Part shown: in pieces, positions 1-10,090 of the stretch
Numbering within the stretch: position 1 is the first letter of the stretch
How the letters are laid out: each line of letters begins with the position of its first letter
Assembly: GCA_949752735.1 (NCBI GenBank)
Contig: OX457044.1
Location: 12,511,294-12,575,293, forward strand
DNA from: Lumbricus terrestris
Lineage: Eukaryota; Annelida; Clitellata; Crassiclitellata; Lumbricidae
Length of the DNA: 64,000 nucleotides
Reading direction: 5' to 3'
The notes under the pieces: model-generated
Databases searched by the model: none
The model's input: the letters and a program-made list of their open reading frames with translations, nothing else
Told to the model about the DNA's origin: nothing
Program-made: the position numbers and the translations under genes

Positions 1-67
1 GCAGCTGGAAAGATGAGGACCATGGACAAATGCGTGGAATCATCAGCAAAGAGATGGCCAGCAGTGC

Positions 68-236
<169 letters not shown>

Positions 237-344
237 TCAGCCATGTGAAGAGGAGGCCCACAAACTCAGCCTCAAGGAACACCGTTTGGTTTGGGAGTCA
301 CCAGTAATTATCATCTGGGTTCTTTCAGAAAGTTATGACAGGCA

Positions 345-687
345 ATAACGAAGGGTGGAGACCCTTAACCCCATAGGCGGTCTTAAAATTCTTGCGAAGA
401 ATATCATGATCAACCATATCAAATGCTGAAGAGACACCATAGAGAGCCAGAAAAGTAAGCTCTGACCTTTCAACAGCAGAACAGATTTCAGAGATTTGTG
501 AAAGGAGTGCAGTGCCTGTGGTATGATGGGCCTTGAAACCGGATTGATGGATATGCAGGAAGAAGACCAGATTGCTCAAGGTCAGGTAAAAACTGCAGAG
601 AGACAAAATGTTCAAGAGCCTTGGAAAGAAAGAAGAGATTTCAGATAAGCCGATAGTTTTGGCAAAGGTTGTTGTCAAGGTTAGGCT
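345..687 (-). mobile_element. CR1-like LINE fragment (reverse transcriptase core)
   Basis: On the - strand the translation contains TALLSQISEICSAVERSELT followed by SSAFDMVDHDILR. This is the RT segment with the catalytic Asp of motif A (AFDMVDHD) seen in CR1/Jockey-type LINEs. The same segment recurs at 13106-13570 and 62717-63277. The piece is short, lacks the YADD box and the endonuclease, and is degenerate, so it is a dead 5'-truncated or deleted copy. Confidence 0.75.
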
Positions 688-929
688 TTTTCTATTCTAT
701 TCTATTCTATTTTGGGATTTATAAAGCGCCTCTCACAGTACACCTATTCAGAGGCGCTCCCAGTGTGAAAAACTCCTGGAAAAAGAAAAGTCTTAAGACA
801 ACGAGCAGAAAAAGTAAAGCCTCCAGATAAAATCTGGGCACAAATAATAGTAGGAATGCCATTCCACAGTAAAGGGCAGACAGAGGCAAAGGCACGATGT
901 TGGGCTGTGGCAGTCCGAGATCGTGGTAC
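688..929 (-). mobile_element. CR1-like LINE, 3' end segment with (TTCTA)n tail
   Basis: The - strand encodes the C-terminal end of a CR1-like RT (RSRTATAQHRAFASV, then a WNGIP...LKTFLF segment). It ends in a short 3' UTR, GCGCTTTATAAATCCCAAAA, and an (AGAAT)n tail at 690-712. It is continuous with 10978-11638: the Ty3/gypsy element at 930-10977 was inserted here and duplicated GTAC. The uninterrupted arrangement can be read in the related copy at 62330-62350. Confidence 0.85.
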
Positions 930-1490
930 TGTAACGGTCGGCCCTTCGGACGCCCCAAACTGCGCCCCACCACCGCTCTGTTGTGTGGCATTCAACCTAT
1001 GGTCTAGAAGTTCAGAGCAATTGTAGTCGAAAGGGTTTACTCGGCTCAGCAGGGATCCAGCTTGCCCAGAGTTCACTTCTGCAGGATATGACCTTTCTCC
1101 TCTCTCATCAACCAGGGCCGAGGGAGGACATATGTCCGAGGCGCCTTGTCGGGCAGCAACAACACCGCTTTTCTGGTACTTGTCAGGGTCCACCTCCCAC
1201 ACAACAGAATTACAGGCACATCCTACAGAGAGCTCTGCCATCTGATCCTCTAGCCTTCTTATTTGTCTGGTCTGTCGCTCTATCTCTCTCTGGGTATTTT
1301 CTTCTAATTCTGTGTATCGTTTCTGACTTAGCTCAAGAGTATTCAAAAGCTTTTCTAATACCGGGGATGGGGCTACAACATGCTCGCCCTCCGTGCTCAC
1401 AGAAGTTTCTGGTGTAGGACTCCTATCTTCACCCACGGGGCACCCGATGGTAAAAGGCTCCCTCACCTCTTCAGAATCAGGTGCAGACAT
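744..1490 (-). pseudogene. LTR-borne gag N-terminus fused in frame to LINE RT tail
   Basis: A 248-codon open frame. The first 186 residues equal the N-terminus of the element's gag-pol (MSAPDSEEVREP...), because the 3' LTR carries the gag start. At the LTR boundary (930) the frame passes through the target duplication and continues in frame into the C-terminal part of the interrupted CR1-like RT (VPRSRTATAQHRAF...). It is an accidental chimera. Any expression would need an antisense promoter or readthrough; I see no evidence that it is used. Confidence 0.7.
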
Positions 1491-2377
1491 TATTTGTACA
1501 GGTAATTCACTAGACTGTGCATTTAAAGTATTTAATTGCAGAAACCAACAGTCTTAACTACAGTACAAAATTATCGCTTCAACTGAAATTGCTCTACAGC
1601 CTAAGGAGAACAATCTCCTTAATTATCGTTCACTAGTATCGATTTAACTCTGAGTCTTTTCAGTTCTACATTTACTAGCAACTACCTCTGCTATACATTT
1701 CTAGCCTATTGTCAAACATTTAGCAATCTTGACACGTAGCATTTATCGCTCGGCAATTATTAACGCAATTTAATAATTTGAGGCCACAAGCTTCGATCCT
1801 ACTTAGCAAAGTTTATACTTTCCTGCTCCCAAGAAATTCCTGATCCTCCCTGAGATAATTTCTTGTCAGTGATATATCTTTTCGGCCCGTTTTGCCTTCC
1901 AGATATCAATTTCACACACGAACATCAAATTTCGCCAGTTTCTCGGACGAAACTGCTCCAGCACTTCAACCGTGAGTTGCGCTGTCTCCGAGGACCCAGT
2001 TGCTATGCCAATTTCAATCGGAATACGTTTATTTCTCGATTTATTGCACATTTAACTTCCAAAATGTCGTTTTACTCTCAACAGGCCTCACTCTCTCAGA
2101 TTTTAGTCGCCAACTGTCAAATTTTAGTTAGAACCGCGGCGAATGCCGCGTCGGTCTATTTTGGACCAATCAGAAGCCCTCAATCCTTCGCTTCTGACTA
2201 TTCTGCATTTGCATATGCTAATTCGCAGCATAATAATGATCATTAGCGCGTTGCAGCACGAAATGCTATTTTTAGATACAGCACTCGATCCATGGCAGTG
2301 TTGCCAAAAATATAGTAAGTAAGCCGGAAATCATATCTATATTAAAATAATTAATAGCGATTTCCTAAATCGCTACA
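930..2377 (-). repeat. 3' LTR of the Ty3/gypsy-type element
   Basis: 1448 bp, running from TGTAGCG at 2377 to CCGTTACA at 930 on the - strand, with canonical TG...CA ends. It matches 9530-10977 at an offset of exactly 8600. It carries a copy of the first 186 gag codons (1490 down to 933) because the gag start lies inside the LTR. A perfect 9-bp stem with a 3-base loop lies at the upstream end (2355-2363 with 2367-2375). Confidence 0.96.
2207..2214 (+). promoter_or_regulatory. octamer-like motif in the 3' LTR U3 region
   Basis: ATTTGCAT on +, ATGCAAAT on -, matches the POU octamer. A CCAAT box (2166-2170 on +) and a GC-rich palindromic stretch (GCGGCGAATGCCGC) lie nearby. The same set is in the 5' LTR at 10766-10814, upstream of the gag start. 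A role as LTR promoter is inferred. Confidence 0.35.
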
Positions 2378-2388
2378 CTCTCCCACCC
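2378..2388 (-). promoter_or_regulatory. polypurine tract (plus-strand primer)
   Basis: GGGTGGGAGAG on the - strand directly abuts the TGTA start of the 3' LTR. That is the expected position and composition for the RNase H-resistant primer of plus-strand synthesis. Confidence 0.85.
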
Positions 2389-4190
2389 ATAATTCAGATT
2401 TTCCATTACCTTGGAAAATCTAGCAAGAAGGCTAGGATCGAAGCTGTACAAACTTATTCAAAGTCATAACATCATTCTTAACTATCTGTAAAAATCATCA
2501 GCTAGCATCAAGCATCAGTATAAAAATGTCTTTCCAATAATACTAATAGACCTAGCACACCAAGTTACAGAACCTTCTAATCTGTACAACATTAACTAAA
2601 ACTTTTCAATTCATTCACACAGCATGATCCACAACACTCAATTCACTGTTCACATCATATCAAAGAAATACTTAATATTCTTTATGATCTCCAGTGCAAT
2701 TCTCATCTGCCCGGCAGGATTTACTTCTCTAGCTATACTCCTATACCGCTCAATCTAGCATCTATCTCTCAACAGGCGAAGGTGATTCCCATGGAGTATC
2801 CGTTGATGTAGACATGTAATGAAATATCTCTTTAGTCAGCAAAGCCAGTGAACGCTACTCTAACCAAGATCCAGCAATCCTTTCCCACTCAGGCTACACC
2901 ACAGGTCTAGGCAATCTAACTCCTTTTAAAAAGGGTGAACCTCTAAAACCCTCTGAGTTACCCCTCGGCTTTCCCTATAGCCGGGCCCCCAGGTTATCTA
3001 AGCTCCAAGCTATAACCACTATCTGGTCCCAAAGGCAAACAGTAAGGCTACCAACAACCATTTTCTATTTCCTTGGACATCTGGGCACACCACTAGATCC
3101 GATCTAGTACCACGGGCAATAAGTCTGGCTACCAACAACCAATCATATTATTCCCTGGTCATTTGGACGTCTGGACTCCTCTAGTCCACTGGGCAATAAG
3201 TTTGGCTAGACCAATCATTTATCCCCTTCAACGTCTGTGTACCTTAAAAGAACTTGCCATGAATCTCCAGTAAAAGCTCAATTCACCAACAGGCCAACAC
3301 CAGATATCATACATCTACATTTCTATTCATGATATGCAATCATTTCATCAATGCCTTATTTACATTTTATCTGCAATGCATCACTGACTTTTTAAGCTTA
3401 ACTCTACTACACCTAGCTTTGCATTTTATTTCTCAATGACAGATGTATAGCAATATCATCTCAGTTAAACAGGATAGTGAACCACAACTCCACCATAACC
3501 CAGCAATTCCTTCTCACTATGGCAGCACTTAGTTAGGGTACTAGACTCCTTTTCAAAAGGGTGGACCACTAACCAGCTCCACATCCTTATTGGCTTCTCC
3601 TGTAGCCACGCCCAAGGTTATCTATGCTCCAAGCAATAACCAACTAATCTCATCCACCCAGGTAATAGATTTTCTATTCCTATGGACATCCGGGGCCCCT
3701 TAAAAGAATCTGCCATGGATTAACACTAAAGCATTAATTCACAATCAAGCTAACTTCAGATATCATGCATCTCTATTTCTATTATTTCTTTTTATATGCA
3801 ATTACTATCACCATATTTTATTTCAATTAGTTATGCAATTATTAACTAAACATTTTATTCCAACAACTGCCTGGAGCCACAAGCTAGAGAAAGTCCTCTG
3901 ACACAAAAATCATGCTCCAGCATCAACTCTTTCAATTCCTCTTACACTAGTACATCTATATATGCAAAGGCGCTACACAAATCTCTGCACAAACACTTAT
4001 CTACACAAAAGCGCTATGGAAGAATCAACAGCGCTCTACAAAGATTCATATACAGTAACTCAAACACAGATACACAATACGAAACTCAAACACAGCTTTA
4101 CTCAAGCAATTCATCAAAAAGCAACTAAACCAAAGGGTTCTCTCCTTTCATCGCAACCCCGTCGCAATTAAGCGACAACCAGTAACTTCT
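2389..4190 (-). other. 1.8-kb non-coding segment between integrase and 3' LTR, with internal duplication
   Basis: No ORF with retroviral envelope or other known features is seen. The segment holds a diverged direct duplication: about 2870-3340 resembles about 3490-3830. Landmarks repeated in the same order are CTCCTTTT(A/C)AAAAGGGTG, GGTTATCTA(A/T)GCTCCAAGC and AGATATCATRCATCT. The rest is AT-rich with no recognised structure. An env gene could once have been here but cannot be shown. Confidence 0.6.
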
Positions 4191-5150
4191 CTAACGGTAT
4201 CTCAAAGGGCGTACCTTGTCCCTGCGAGGTCTCGCCCTTGGCAATTTTCCCTGTTCGTCCGGAGTATCCACTCCATTCATGACCTCGAAATCGCCGGGTC
4301 CCTCCAGCTCTACAATGGGATCGATGTCCCAATCGGTAGGTGGGTCGCCCCCAAACAACTTCAGTTTGTCCACGTACACAAACTTGGCCTGTGACCGGGC
4401 GGATTTCTGTATCTTGTATAGAACAGGACTGAGTTGTGCTATCACACGGTAAGGCCCCGTATAGAGTTTGCTCCATTTCTCTTTCACTCCCGAGCGTCTC
4501 CGTGGGTAGAAATACCACACCCAAGACCCTATGGGAAAAGTGGCCGACTTGACCCTCATGTCATACCTAAAATTCCGGGTGGTGGCTTGGCGCTGCATAA
4601 ATTTTCTGGCAGTTTCAAAATTTAATTGCATCTTTTCGATTTGTGCCACAACAAAATCATCGGTATTTGATAAAACATTAGCAACTTGCACATCGCCTAA
4701 AACTAAATCGATTGGCATGCACAGCTCTCTTGACAAGAAGAGAAGATTTGGAGTGAATCCAGTGCTTTCACTCTCGCTGGCACGGTAGGCGGCAAGGACG
4801 TAGGGAAGATGCACATCCCAATCCCGTTGATTCTGGGCTACCACCTTTCCAAGCAGGGCGTTCAGGGTTCTGTGAAAGCGCTCCACGGCTCCATTAGTGC
4901 TTGGCTTGTAGGGCGTAGTGCGAAGCTTGTCAATTTGTAGGCGTTGACACAGATCTTTAAACAGAGCCGCCTCGAAACAAGGGCCCTGATCTGTCAGGAT
5001 TTGACGAGGACAACCAAACCGACAGAAAACTTGCTCCACCAAGACCCGTGCGACGGTGGATGCCTCCTGGTTCCGAATGGGATGAGCCTCCGCCCAACGG
5101 GTGAAATGGTCAACCGCGGTCAGGATGTAGCGGTGCCCTTTACTGCAGTT
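4191..5150 (-). CDS. integrase core and C-terminal part (frameshifted from gag-pol)
   Basis: Continues integrase in another frame just after the end of the main gag-pol frame. Visible are GHRYILTAVDHFTRWAEAHP, the second catalytic Asp in ILTDQGPCFE, and the catalytic Glu in STNGAVERFHRTL, giving the retroviral DDE pattern. A later segment, SWVWYFYPRR...KLYTGPYRVI, resembles the GPY/F module. Integrase inserts the cDNA into chromosomal DNA. The frame overlaps the first one by about 50 nt. The short GP-type loop usually present between the first Asp strand and GHRYIL is missing, so a small deletion rather than a programmed shift is the likeliest cause. Stop at 4191. Confidence 0.85.
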   Translation of the reverse strand, partial: NCSKGHRYILTAVDHFTRWAEAHPIRNQEASTVARVLVEQVFCRFGCPRQILTDQGPCFEAALFKDLCQRLQIDKLRTTPYKPSTNGAVERFHRTLNALLGKVVAQNQRDWDVHLPYVLAAYRASESESTGFTPNLLFLSRELCMPIDLVLGDVQVANVLSNTDDFVVAQIEKMQLNFETARKFMQRQATTRNFRYDMRVKSATFPIGSWVWYFYPRRRSGVKEKWSKLYTGPYRVIAQLSPVLYKIQKSARSQAKFVYVDKLKLFGGDPPTDWDIDPIVELEGPGDFEVMNGVDTPDEQGKLPRARPRRDKVRPLRYR

Positions 5151-8100
5151 ATGTCTACTCCAAGACATTCCATAGGAGCTCCTACAGTCATTGATTGAAG
5201 TCGTCCTTGCTTAGGTGGCTTGCCCCGGAAGTACTGGGCGCAAGGAGTACACCGCCGTAGTTCCAACCGGACATCCTCCCGCCAACCTGGCCAGTACGCT
5301 CGTTTCTGCAGTTGGGAGAGGGTGCGTCGGATACCCATGTGTCCTCCCGTGATTCCTTCATGAGACATCTTGATCAAGGTCGACCGCCGCTGTCGTGGTG
5401 GAATCAGCTGGCGAACAGCCACCTTGCTGTCCGCCGTGTCGAGCCAGGTCCGGACTAACAGTTCGTCCTTGATTTCTATCTGTGGCCATTGGGCGATCAG
5501 GCGTTTCTCAACTCCACTCCGACTTCTAACTTCATCGGATGGTGGTGGAACCTGGCTGTCTATTTTCTTCTGGATGACCCATCCCAGGTCCGCGTCAGCC
5601 CGTTGTTCATTTCTTTTAGTTTCCCTGCTCCAGTCTGCTGGCAGATCCGGAAGTCCAGTGTTCTGCATTTCCCTGACTATTTGTACTTGATGAGGGAGGC
5701 GAGACATGGCGTCCGCATTCCTGTGAGCTGACCCAGCTCGATGTTGGATATCGAACTCGAACTCTTCGGTGATGGCTAGCCACCGTGCCTGTTGCCCGAT
5801 CGGAAGGGGGGTTCTCCGCAGCCATTGGAGCGCGGAGTGGTCGGTTCTAAGCAAAAACCGTCGGCCCAGCAAATATTGACGATAAGTCTTCAGGAAGGCC
5901 ACAATTGCCAGGAGTTCTCTTTTCGTCACGTCGTAATTTTGCTCAGCTCTCGAGCATAGGCGACTCCCGTAGCAGACGACTCTTTCCTGTCCTCCCTGGA
6001 TTTGGGACAACACGGCCCCTATGGCATCTCCAGAAGCGTCAGTGTCCAGCACATACATCCCGTTGTCCATCGGTAAGGCTAATATCGGTGTCTCAGTAAG
6101 AAGCTGCTTCAGTCGGGAGAAGGCTTCTTCGCATTCGGCGGACCACTGAAACCGACATCCTTTCCGGGTCAGGGCATGTAATGGCTTGGCAGTTTTTGAG
6201 AAGTCGGGCACGAATTTCCTATAATAGGAGCACAGCCCAATGAAACCACGTACTTCCTTCAAGTTCCTCGGAGTCGGCCAGTTTCTCACCGCTGTGGTTT
6301 TCTCTGGATCAGTCGTAATTCCTTGTTCACTGACCACATGTCCCAAGAACAACACCTGACGCTGTAGTAAATGACACTTGGATGGTTTTAACTTTAGTCC
6401 CACCCTGGCCAAACGTTCCAACACCCGTGTTAACCGATGCAGATGTGTTTCTAGATCTTCGGCAAAAACGATTATGTCATCCAGATAGACGAGACACACT
6501 TCGAAGTTCAACCCGGCCATTACCAGATTCATCATTCTGGAAAAGGTGGCCGGCGAATTGCACAACCCGAACGGCAACACCTTGAATTGAAAGCTTCCTC
6601 TCCTGGTGATAAAAGCCGTCTTGTGTCGATCCTTTGGGTGCACCGCAACTTGATGGTAACCGGCTCGGAGGTCGAATGTGCTGAACCATTTGGCCCCAGC
6701 CAGAGCATCAAGGCTCTCGCTGATCAGGGGCAACGGGTAGGCGTCTTTCCGGGTTTTAGTGTTCACCGCGCGGTAATCAACACAGAATCTAGGACTTCCG
6801 TCTTTCTTCGTGACCATGACTACATTGCTGGCCCACGCGGACGTAGACGGTTCGATTAGCCTTTGTTGCAACATCTGGTTCACTTGCGCATCGATCGTAG
6901 GTAGGAGGGTTAGCGGCTGCCGACGCAAGGACTGTCTGACAGGGGCTTCTTTTCCCGTTTCTATTTCATGCTGTACTACATCGGTGAAACCTAAATCCCA
7001 CTCGTTCATGGAAAAGGCATTCCGATTGGCCAAGATAATCTCCCGGAGTCGTTCCTGCACGTCTTTGGGTACGTCAGTGGCGACCTCCTTCCACAGGGGA
7101 GACAGAGTCTCGGTAATAGTATCTTCCGTTTGTTCTGTCGACACCTCCGCGACTGTTGCACAGCCAGCGGTATCCCCAGTAGGTTGTGCGACTTCCACCA
7201 CAGTGACGGGCTCAGCGGTACATTGGACTCCCCGCTTTATCCAAACTGATCGGTTGGTCGGGTTCATAACCCGGAGTGGCAAATCAAACGTTCGATTCGG
7301 CAACAGAGTTCCGGCCAAAATAAGCCCCGAGTCTAATAGCCGAGGGTTGACAGCCCACTGGTGTGAGGTTGTTTTTAGAGTCGATAGCACAGCATGGGTG
7401 TTAATGTCCATCTCACTGTTTGGTGGAATTTGCACATCACCCGATACTACTATCTTTCGGCACGATCCGGAACGAGGTTTGGAGTGGACATCAAAACGAA
7501 AATCCCGGATAAAAATCCATCTTTTACTCACATTCCAGAGGACGTCTTCTTTCATCATCCACGACAAACCGAGGATGAGTTCTGTGACTTGTTCGGTTAC
7601 TAAACAGGGAATGTCAAATGGACGGCCTTCAATTCTCAGTCTAAGTACAGTTTCTCCCACAACACGAATCGCAGAACCATTGGCCGCCTGCAGTAACTGT
7701 GTGGAACCTTTAATTTCGGATGGGTCTACCAACGAAGCTGGACACAAGGTCATTTCGCAACCCGAGTCCAGCAGAGCTAACAGTCTTTTGCCTTTAACTG
7801 TTACTGACAGGTACGCATCATTACTTCCCATCACATGTCGAGCGTTACTCATTTCTGGCTCTTCTTCCAGTTCTTCACTTCTCGACGAGGGGTCGTGTTT
7901 CCGGTTAGAACAATTTCGAGCGAAATGACCGGGTTCGTTGCATTGGAAGCAGCGTTTATCGTTCGAATAGTATCTCTGGGAATTAGGTCTTGTTCTCCAG
8001 CTGTTTTGAAATCTGGCTGGGGCATTTTGTCTCCTCGACGGTGACTGTTGCGGTGATCGCCATGAATTACCCGGTTTAACAGACGATGGATAATTCCCAG

Positions 8101-10090
8101 GAGAGTTTATTTGTTTTTCGATTTGATCAAGCCGACGAAGAATTTCTCCTTGAAACTGTGAGGGGAAATTTTCTGATGATGATTCTGTTTCCTTTGCAGT
8201 TTTTACTTGGCTGGCATTCCGATCAGCACGACGATACCCTTCTAATCTCATTGCAATCTTGTAGGCTTTGTCCAAAGTTTCTGGTTCCCTTTCTCGTACC
8301 TTCATTGCTAAGTCAGTGTCTCGCAGCGCATCCAGGAAAGCACGGATAGCTATCGTTTCGCTGTGAACAGAGGTAGGACCTGGAAAAGCGAGGATCATCA
8401 GCTTCCGAATGTCTTGGACCAGTACACTAAGGTCTTCACCCGTTTTCTGACGACGAGTGTTTAACTGTGTTTGGTATAAAGCAGCCTGGTCAGTGCTTCC
8501 ATACCGGGACTTTAATCTAGCGACCAGATCTTGCCATGTGACAAGCGATTCAGAGTCAAACTCATGCAAGATTTGATCGACCGGTTCTGACAATGCACAG
8601 GTTAATTGAGCCAACTTTTCTTCATCTGACCACTGATTACTTGTTGAACATACCTGAAATTTCTTCAGAAATACCTCCACAGAAGTTTTCCCATTGTAAC
8701 AACCCAGCTTCGTATACTGTCTAGGTTTATTCGTCGGTGGCGCAGCACTCAGAGAAAATTTGTCGTAGTCGGAACCAGGAGCAGATGTAAATGGTTGGGA
8801 CGATGCCAATTTCTTTGGCTGACTCGAAGCACTTGCTGAAATTGTTCCAGTTGCATGTTCTTTTGTACTGAGACATTTACCATCAGAAACTTGAGCAGAA
8901 GCGAAAAGCACTTTTTGTGTCGGAAGTTTTTCAGAATTCAGAAATTTCCTTTTCTCTGGAACTGTGAATTCTGACGGCGGGTAGGGGAAGGTGGCAGCCC
9001 AGAGTTGGTCACTGGTTGCATGGCTGGGATGTGCATCTCGGATCAGCACGCTGTGATGATCCGACGAAGAAGAACCCACATTTCTTTTCTCTGAAACTAA
9101 ACAGCTTGAGTTAGTGTTTAATCTAACCTTCCCCTGCCCTAAAGCTAACATTTTAGATTCCCGCTGTAAGCGATGCCTCGGTCGCATATCAGTTACTTCG
9201 GATTCATCACTATCGGATTGTTCGCTTCTATTTATCCTATCGATCAATTCAGTATTTTCTTGGCGCAGGTAATTCTCCGATTCATGTTTCTTAATTTTAG
9301 TATTTGTATCTTTACTGTTACTAGATTTAGTGTCTTTTTCCAAATTAAAATCCTCTGCACCTTTCATCTTCTGAGATGGGAATTCTTTTGGTCTAGCCCC
9401 AAAATTTCCTACTTCTGAATCTTTGGCTATTTCCATGTTACTTCTAGTTCCAATTGTATTTTCTGAACTTCTAACCATTTCCTTACCATTTCTTATGGTA
9501 TAAAATCTATCCCACTTCATAGTACCATTTTTAACGGTCGGCCCTTCGGACGCCCCAAACTGCGCCCCACCACCGCTCTGTTGTGTGGCATTCAACCTAT
9601 GGTCTAGAAGTTCAGAGCAATTGTAGTCGAAAGGGTTTACTCGGCTCAGCAGGGATCCAGCTTGCCCAGAGTTCACTTCTGCAGGATATGACCTTTCTCC
9701 TCTCTCATCAACCAGGGCCGAGGGAGGACATATGTCCGAGGCGCCTTGTCGGGCAGCAACAACACCGCTTTTCTGGTACTTGTCAGGGTCCACCTCCCAC
9801 ACAACAGAATTACAGGCACATCCTACAGAGAGCTCTGCCATCTGATCCTCTAGCCTTCTTATTTGTCTGGTCTGTCGCTCTATCTCTCTCTGGGTATTTT
9901 CTTCTAATTCTGTGTATCGTTTCTGACTTAGCTCAAGAGTATTCAAAAGCTTTTCTAATACCGGGGATGGGGCTACAACATGCTCGCCCTCCGTGCTCAC
10001 AGAAGTTTCTGGTGTAGGACTCCTATCTTCACCCACGGGGCACCCGATGGTAAAAGGCTCCCTCACCTCTTCAGAATCAGGTGCAGACAT
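5120..10090 (-). CDS. Ty3/gypsy-type gag-pol polyprotein (1656 codons)
   Basis: One long frame. Residues 1-186 lie within the 5' LTR and include a probable coiled coil (about 45-90). The gag capsid-like part is at about 463-613, and a CCHC zinc knuckle (CFQCNEPGHFARNC) at about 711-725. The aspartic protease active site is LDSG (about 775). Reverse transcriptase has the FDLRAGYHQ segment and catalytic YLDD (about 1200). RNase H has DASGDAIGAVL, the KRELLAI Glu and the RTDHSAL Asp (about 1348-1440). The integrase HHCC zinc finger is HEGITGGHMG...CTPCAQY (about 1575-1617). The frame ends shortly after the first catalytic Asp of integrase (GVDITAVK), where a frameshift separates the remaining core (4191-5150). 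Gag and pol share one frame, so no gag/pol frameshift is needed. The ATG at 10090 is the first in the frame and is preserved in both LTRs. Confidence 0.93.
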   Translation of the reverse strand: MSAPDSEEVREPFTIGCPVGEDRSPTPETSVSTEGEHVVAPSPVLEKLLNTLELSQKRYTELEENTQREIERQTRQIRRLEDQMAELSVGCACNSVVWEVDPDKYQKSGVVAARQGASDICPPSALVDERGERSYPAEVNSGQAGSLLSRVNPFDYNCSELLDHRLNATQQSGGGAQFGASEGPTVKNGTMKWDRFYTIRNGKEMVRSSENTIGTRSNMEIAKDSEVGNFGARPKEFPSQKMKGAEDFNLEKDTKSSNSKDTNTKIKKHESENYLRQENTELIDRINRSEQSDSDESEVTDMRPRHRLQRESKMLALGQGKVRLNTNSSCLVSEKRNVGSSSSDHHSVLIRDAHPSHATSDQLWAATFPYPPSEFTVPEKRKFLNSEKLPTQKVLFASAQVSDGKCLSTKEHATGTISASASSQPKKLASSQPFTSAPGSDYDKFSLSAAPPTNKPRQYTKLGCYNGKTSVEVFLKKFQVCSTSNQWSDEEKLAQLTCALSEPVDQILHEFDSESLVTWQDLVARLKSRYGSTDQAALYQTQLNTRRQKTGEDLSVLVQDIRKLMILAFPGPTSVHSETIAIRAFLDALRDTDLAMKVREREPETLDKAYKIAMRLEGYRRADRNASQVKTAKETESSSENFPSQFQGEILRRLDQIEKQINSPGNYPSSVKPGNSWRSPQQSPSRRQNAPARFQNSWRTRPNSQRYYSNDKRCFQCNEPGHFARNCSNRKHDPSSRSEELEEEPEMSNARHVMGSNDAYLSVTVKGKRLLALLDSGCEMTLCPASLVDPSEIKGSTQLLQAANGSAIRVVGETVLRLRIEGRPFDIPCLVTEQVTELILGLSWMMKEDVLWNVSKRWIFIRDFRFDVHSKPRSGSCRKIVVSGDVQIPPNSEMDINTHAVLSTLKTTSHQWAVNPRLLDSGLILAGTLLPNRTFDLPLRVMNPTNRSVWIKRGVQCTAEPVTVVEVAQPTGDTAGCATVAEVSTEQTEDTITETLSPLWKEVATDVPKDVQERLREIILANRNAFSMNEWDLGFTDVVQHEIETGKEAPVRQSLRRQPLTLLPTIDAQVNQMLQQRLIEPSTSAWASNVVMVTKKDGSPRFCVDYRAVNTKTRKDAYPLPLISESLDALAGAKWFSTFDLRAGYHQVAVHPKDRHKTAFITRRGSFQFKVLPFGLCNSPATFSRMMNLVMAGLNFEVCLVYLDDIIVFAEDLETHLHRLTRVLERLARVGLKLKPSKCHLLQRQVLFLGHVVSEQGITTDPEKTTAVRNWPTPRNLKEVRGFIGLCSYYRKFVPDFSKTAKPLHALTRKGCRFQWSAECEEAFSRLKQLLTETPILALPMDNGMYVLDTDASGDAIGAVLSQIQGGQERVVCYGSRLCSRAEQNYDVTKRELLAIVAFLKTYRQYLLGRRFLLRTDHSALQWLRRTPLPIGQQARWLAITEEFEFDIQHRAGSAHRNADAMSRLPHQVQIVREMQNTGLPDLPADWSRETKRNEQRADADLGWVIQKKIDSQVPPPSDEVRSRSGVEKRLIAQWPQIEIKDELLVRTWLDTADSKVAVRQLIPPRQRRSTLIKMSHEGITGGHMGIRRTLSQLQKRAYWPGWREDVRLELRRCTPCAQYFRGKPPKQGRLQSMTVGAPMECLGVDITAVKGTATS
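9510..9527 (-). promoter_or_regulatory. primer binding site, possibly tRNA-Leu-like
   Basis: Two bases after the 5' LTR the - strand reads TGGTACTATGAAGTGGGA. On the + strand this is TCCCACTTCATAGTACCA, which looks like a tRNA 3' end finishing in CCA. The GAAGTGGGA part resembles known tRNA-Leu primer sites; the exact tRNA is uncertain. The site is also translated as part of gag. Confidence 0.6.

Noticed and set aside
983..1417. + strand frames inside both LTRs and across gag-pol (e.g. 983-1417, 1863-2246, 6810-7928)
   Set aside because: They lie opposite the clear - strand gag-pol frame or in the LTR, are exact duplicates because LTRs are duplicated, and show no domain.
2389..4190. Envelope gene of an errantivirus-like element
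   Set aside because: No long frame, signal peptide or membrane segment in the interval on either strand.
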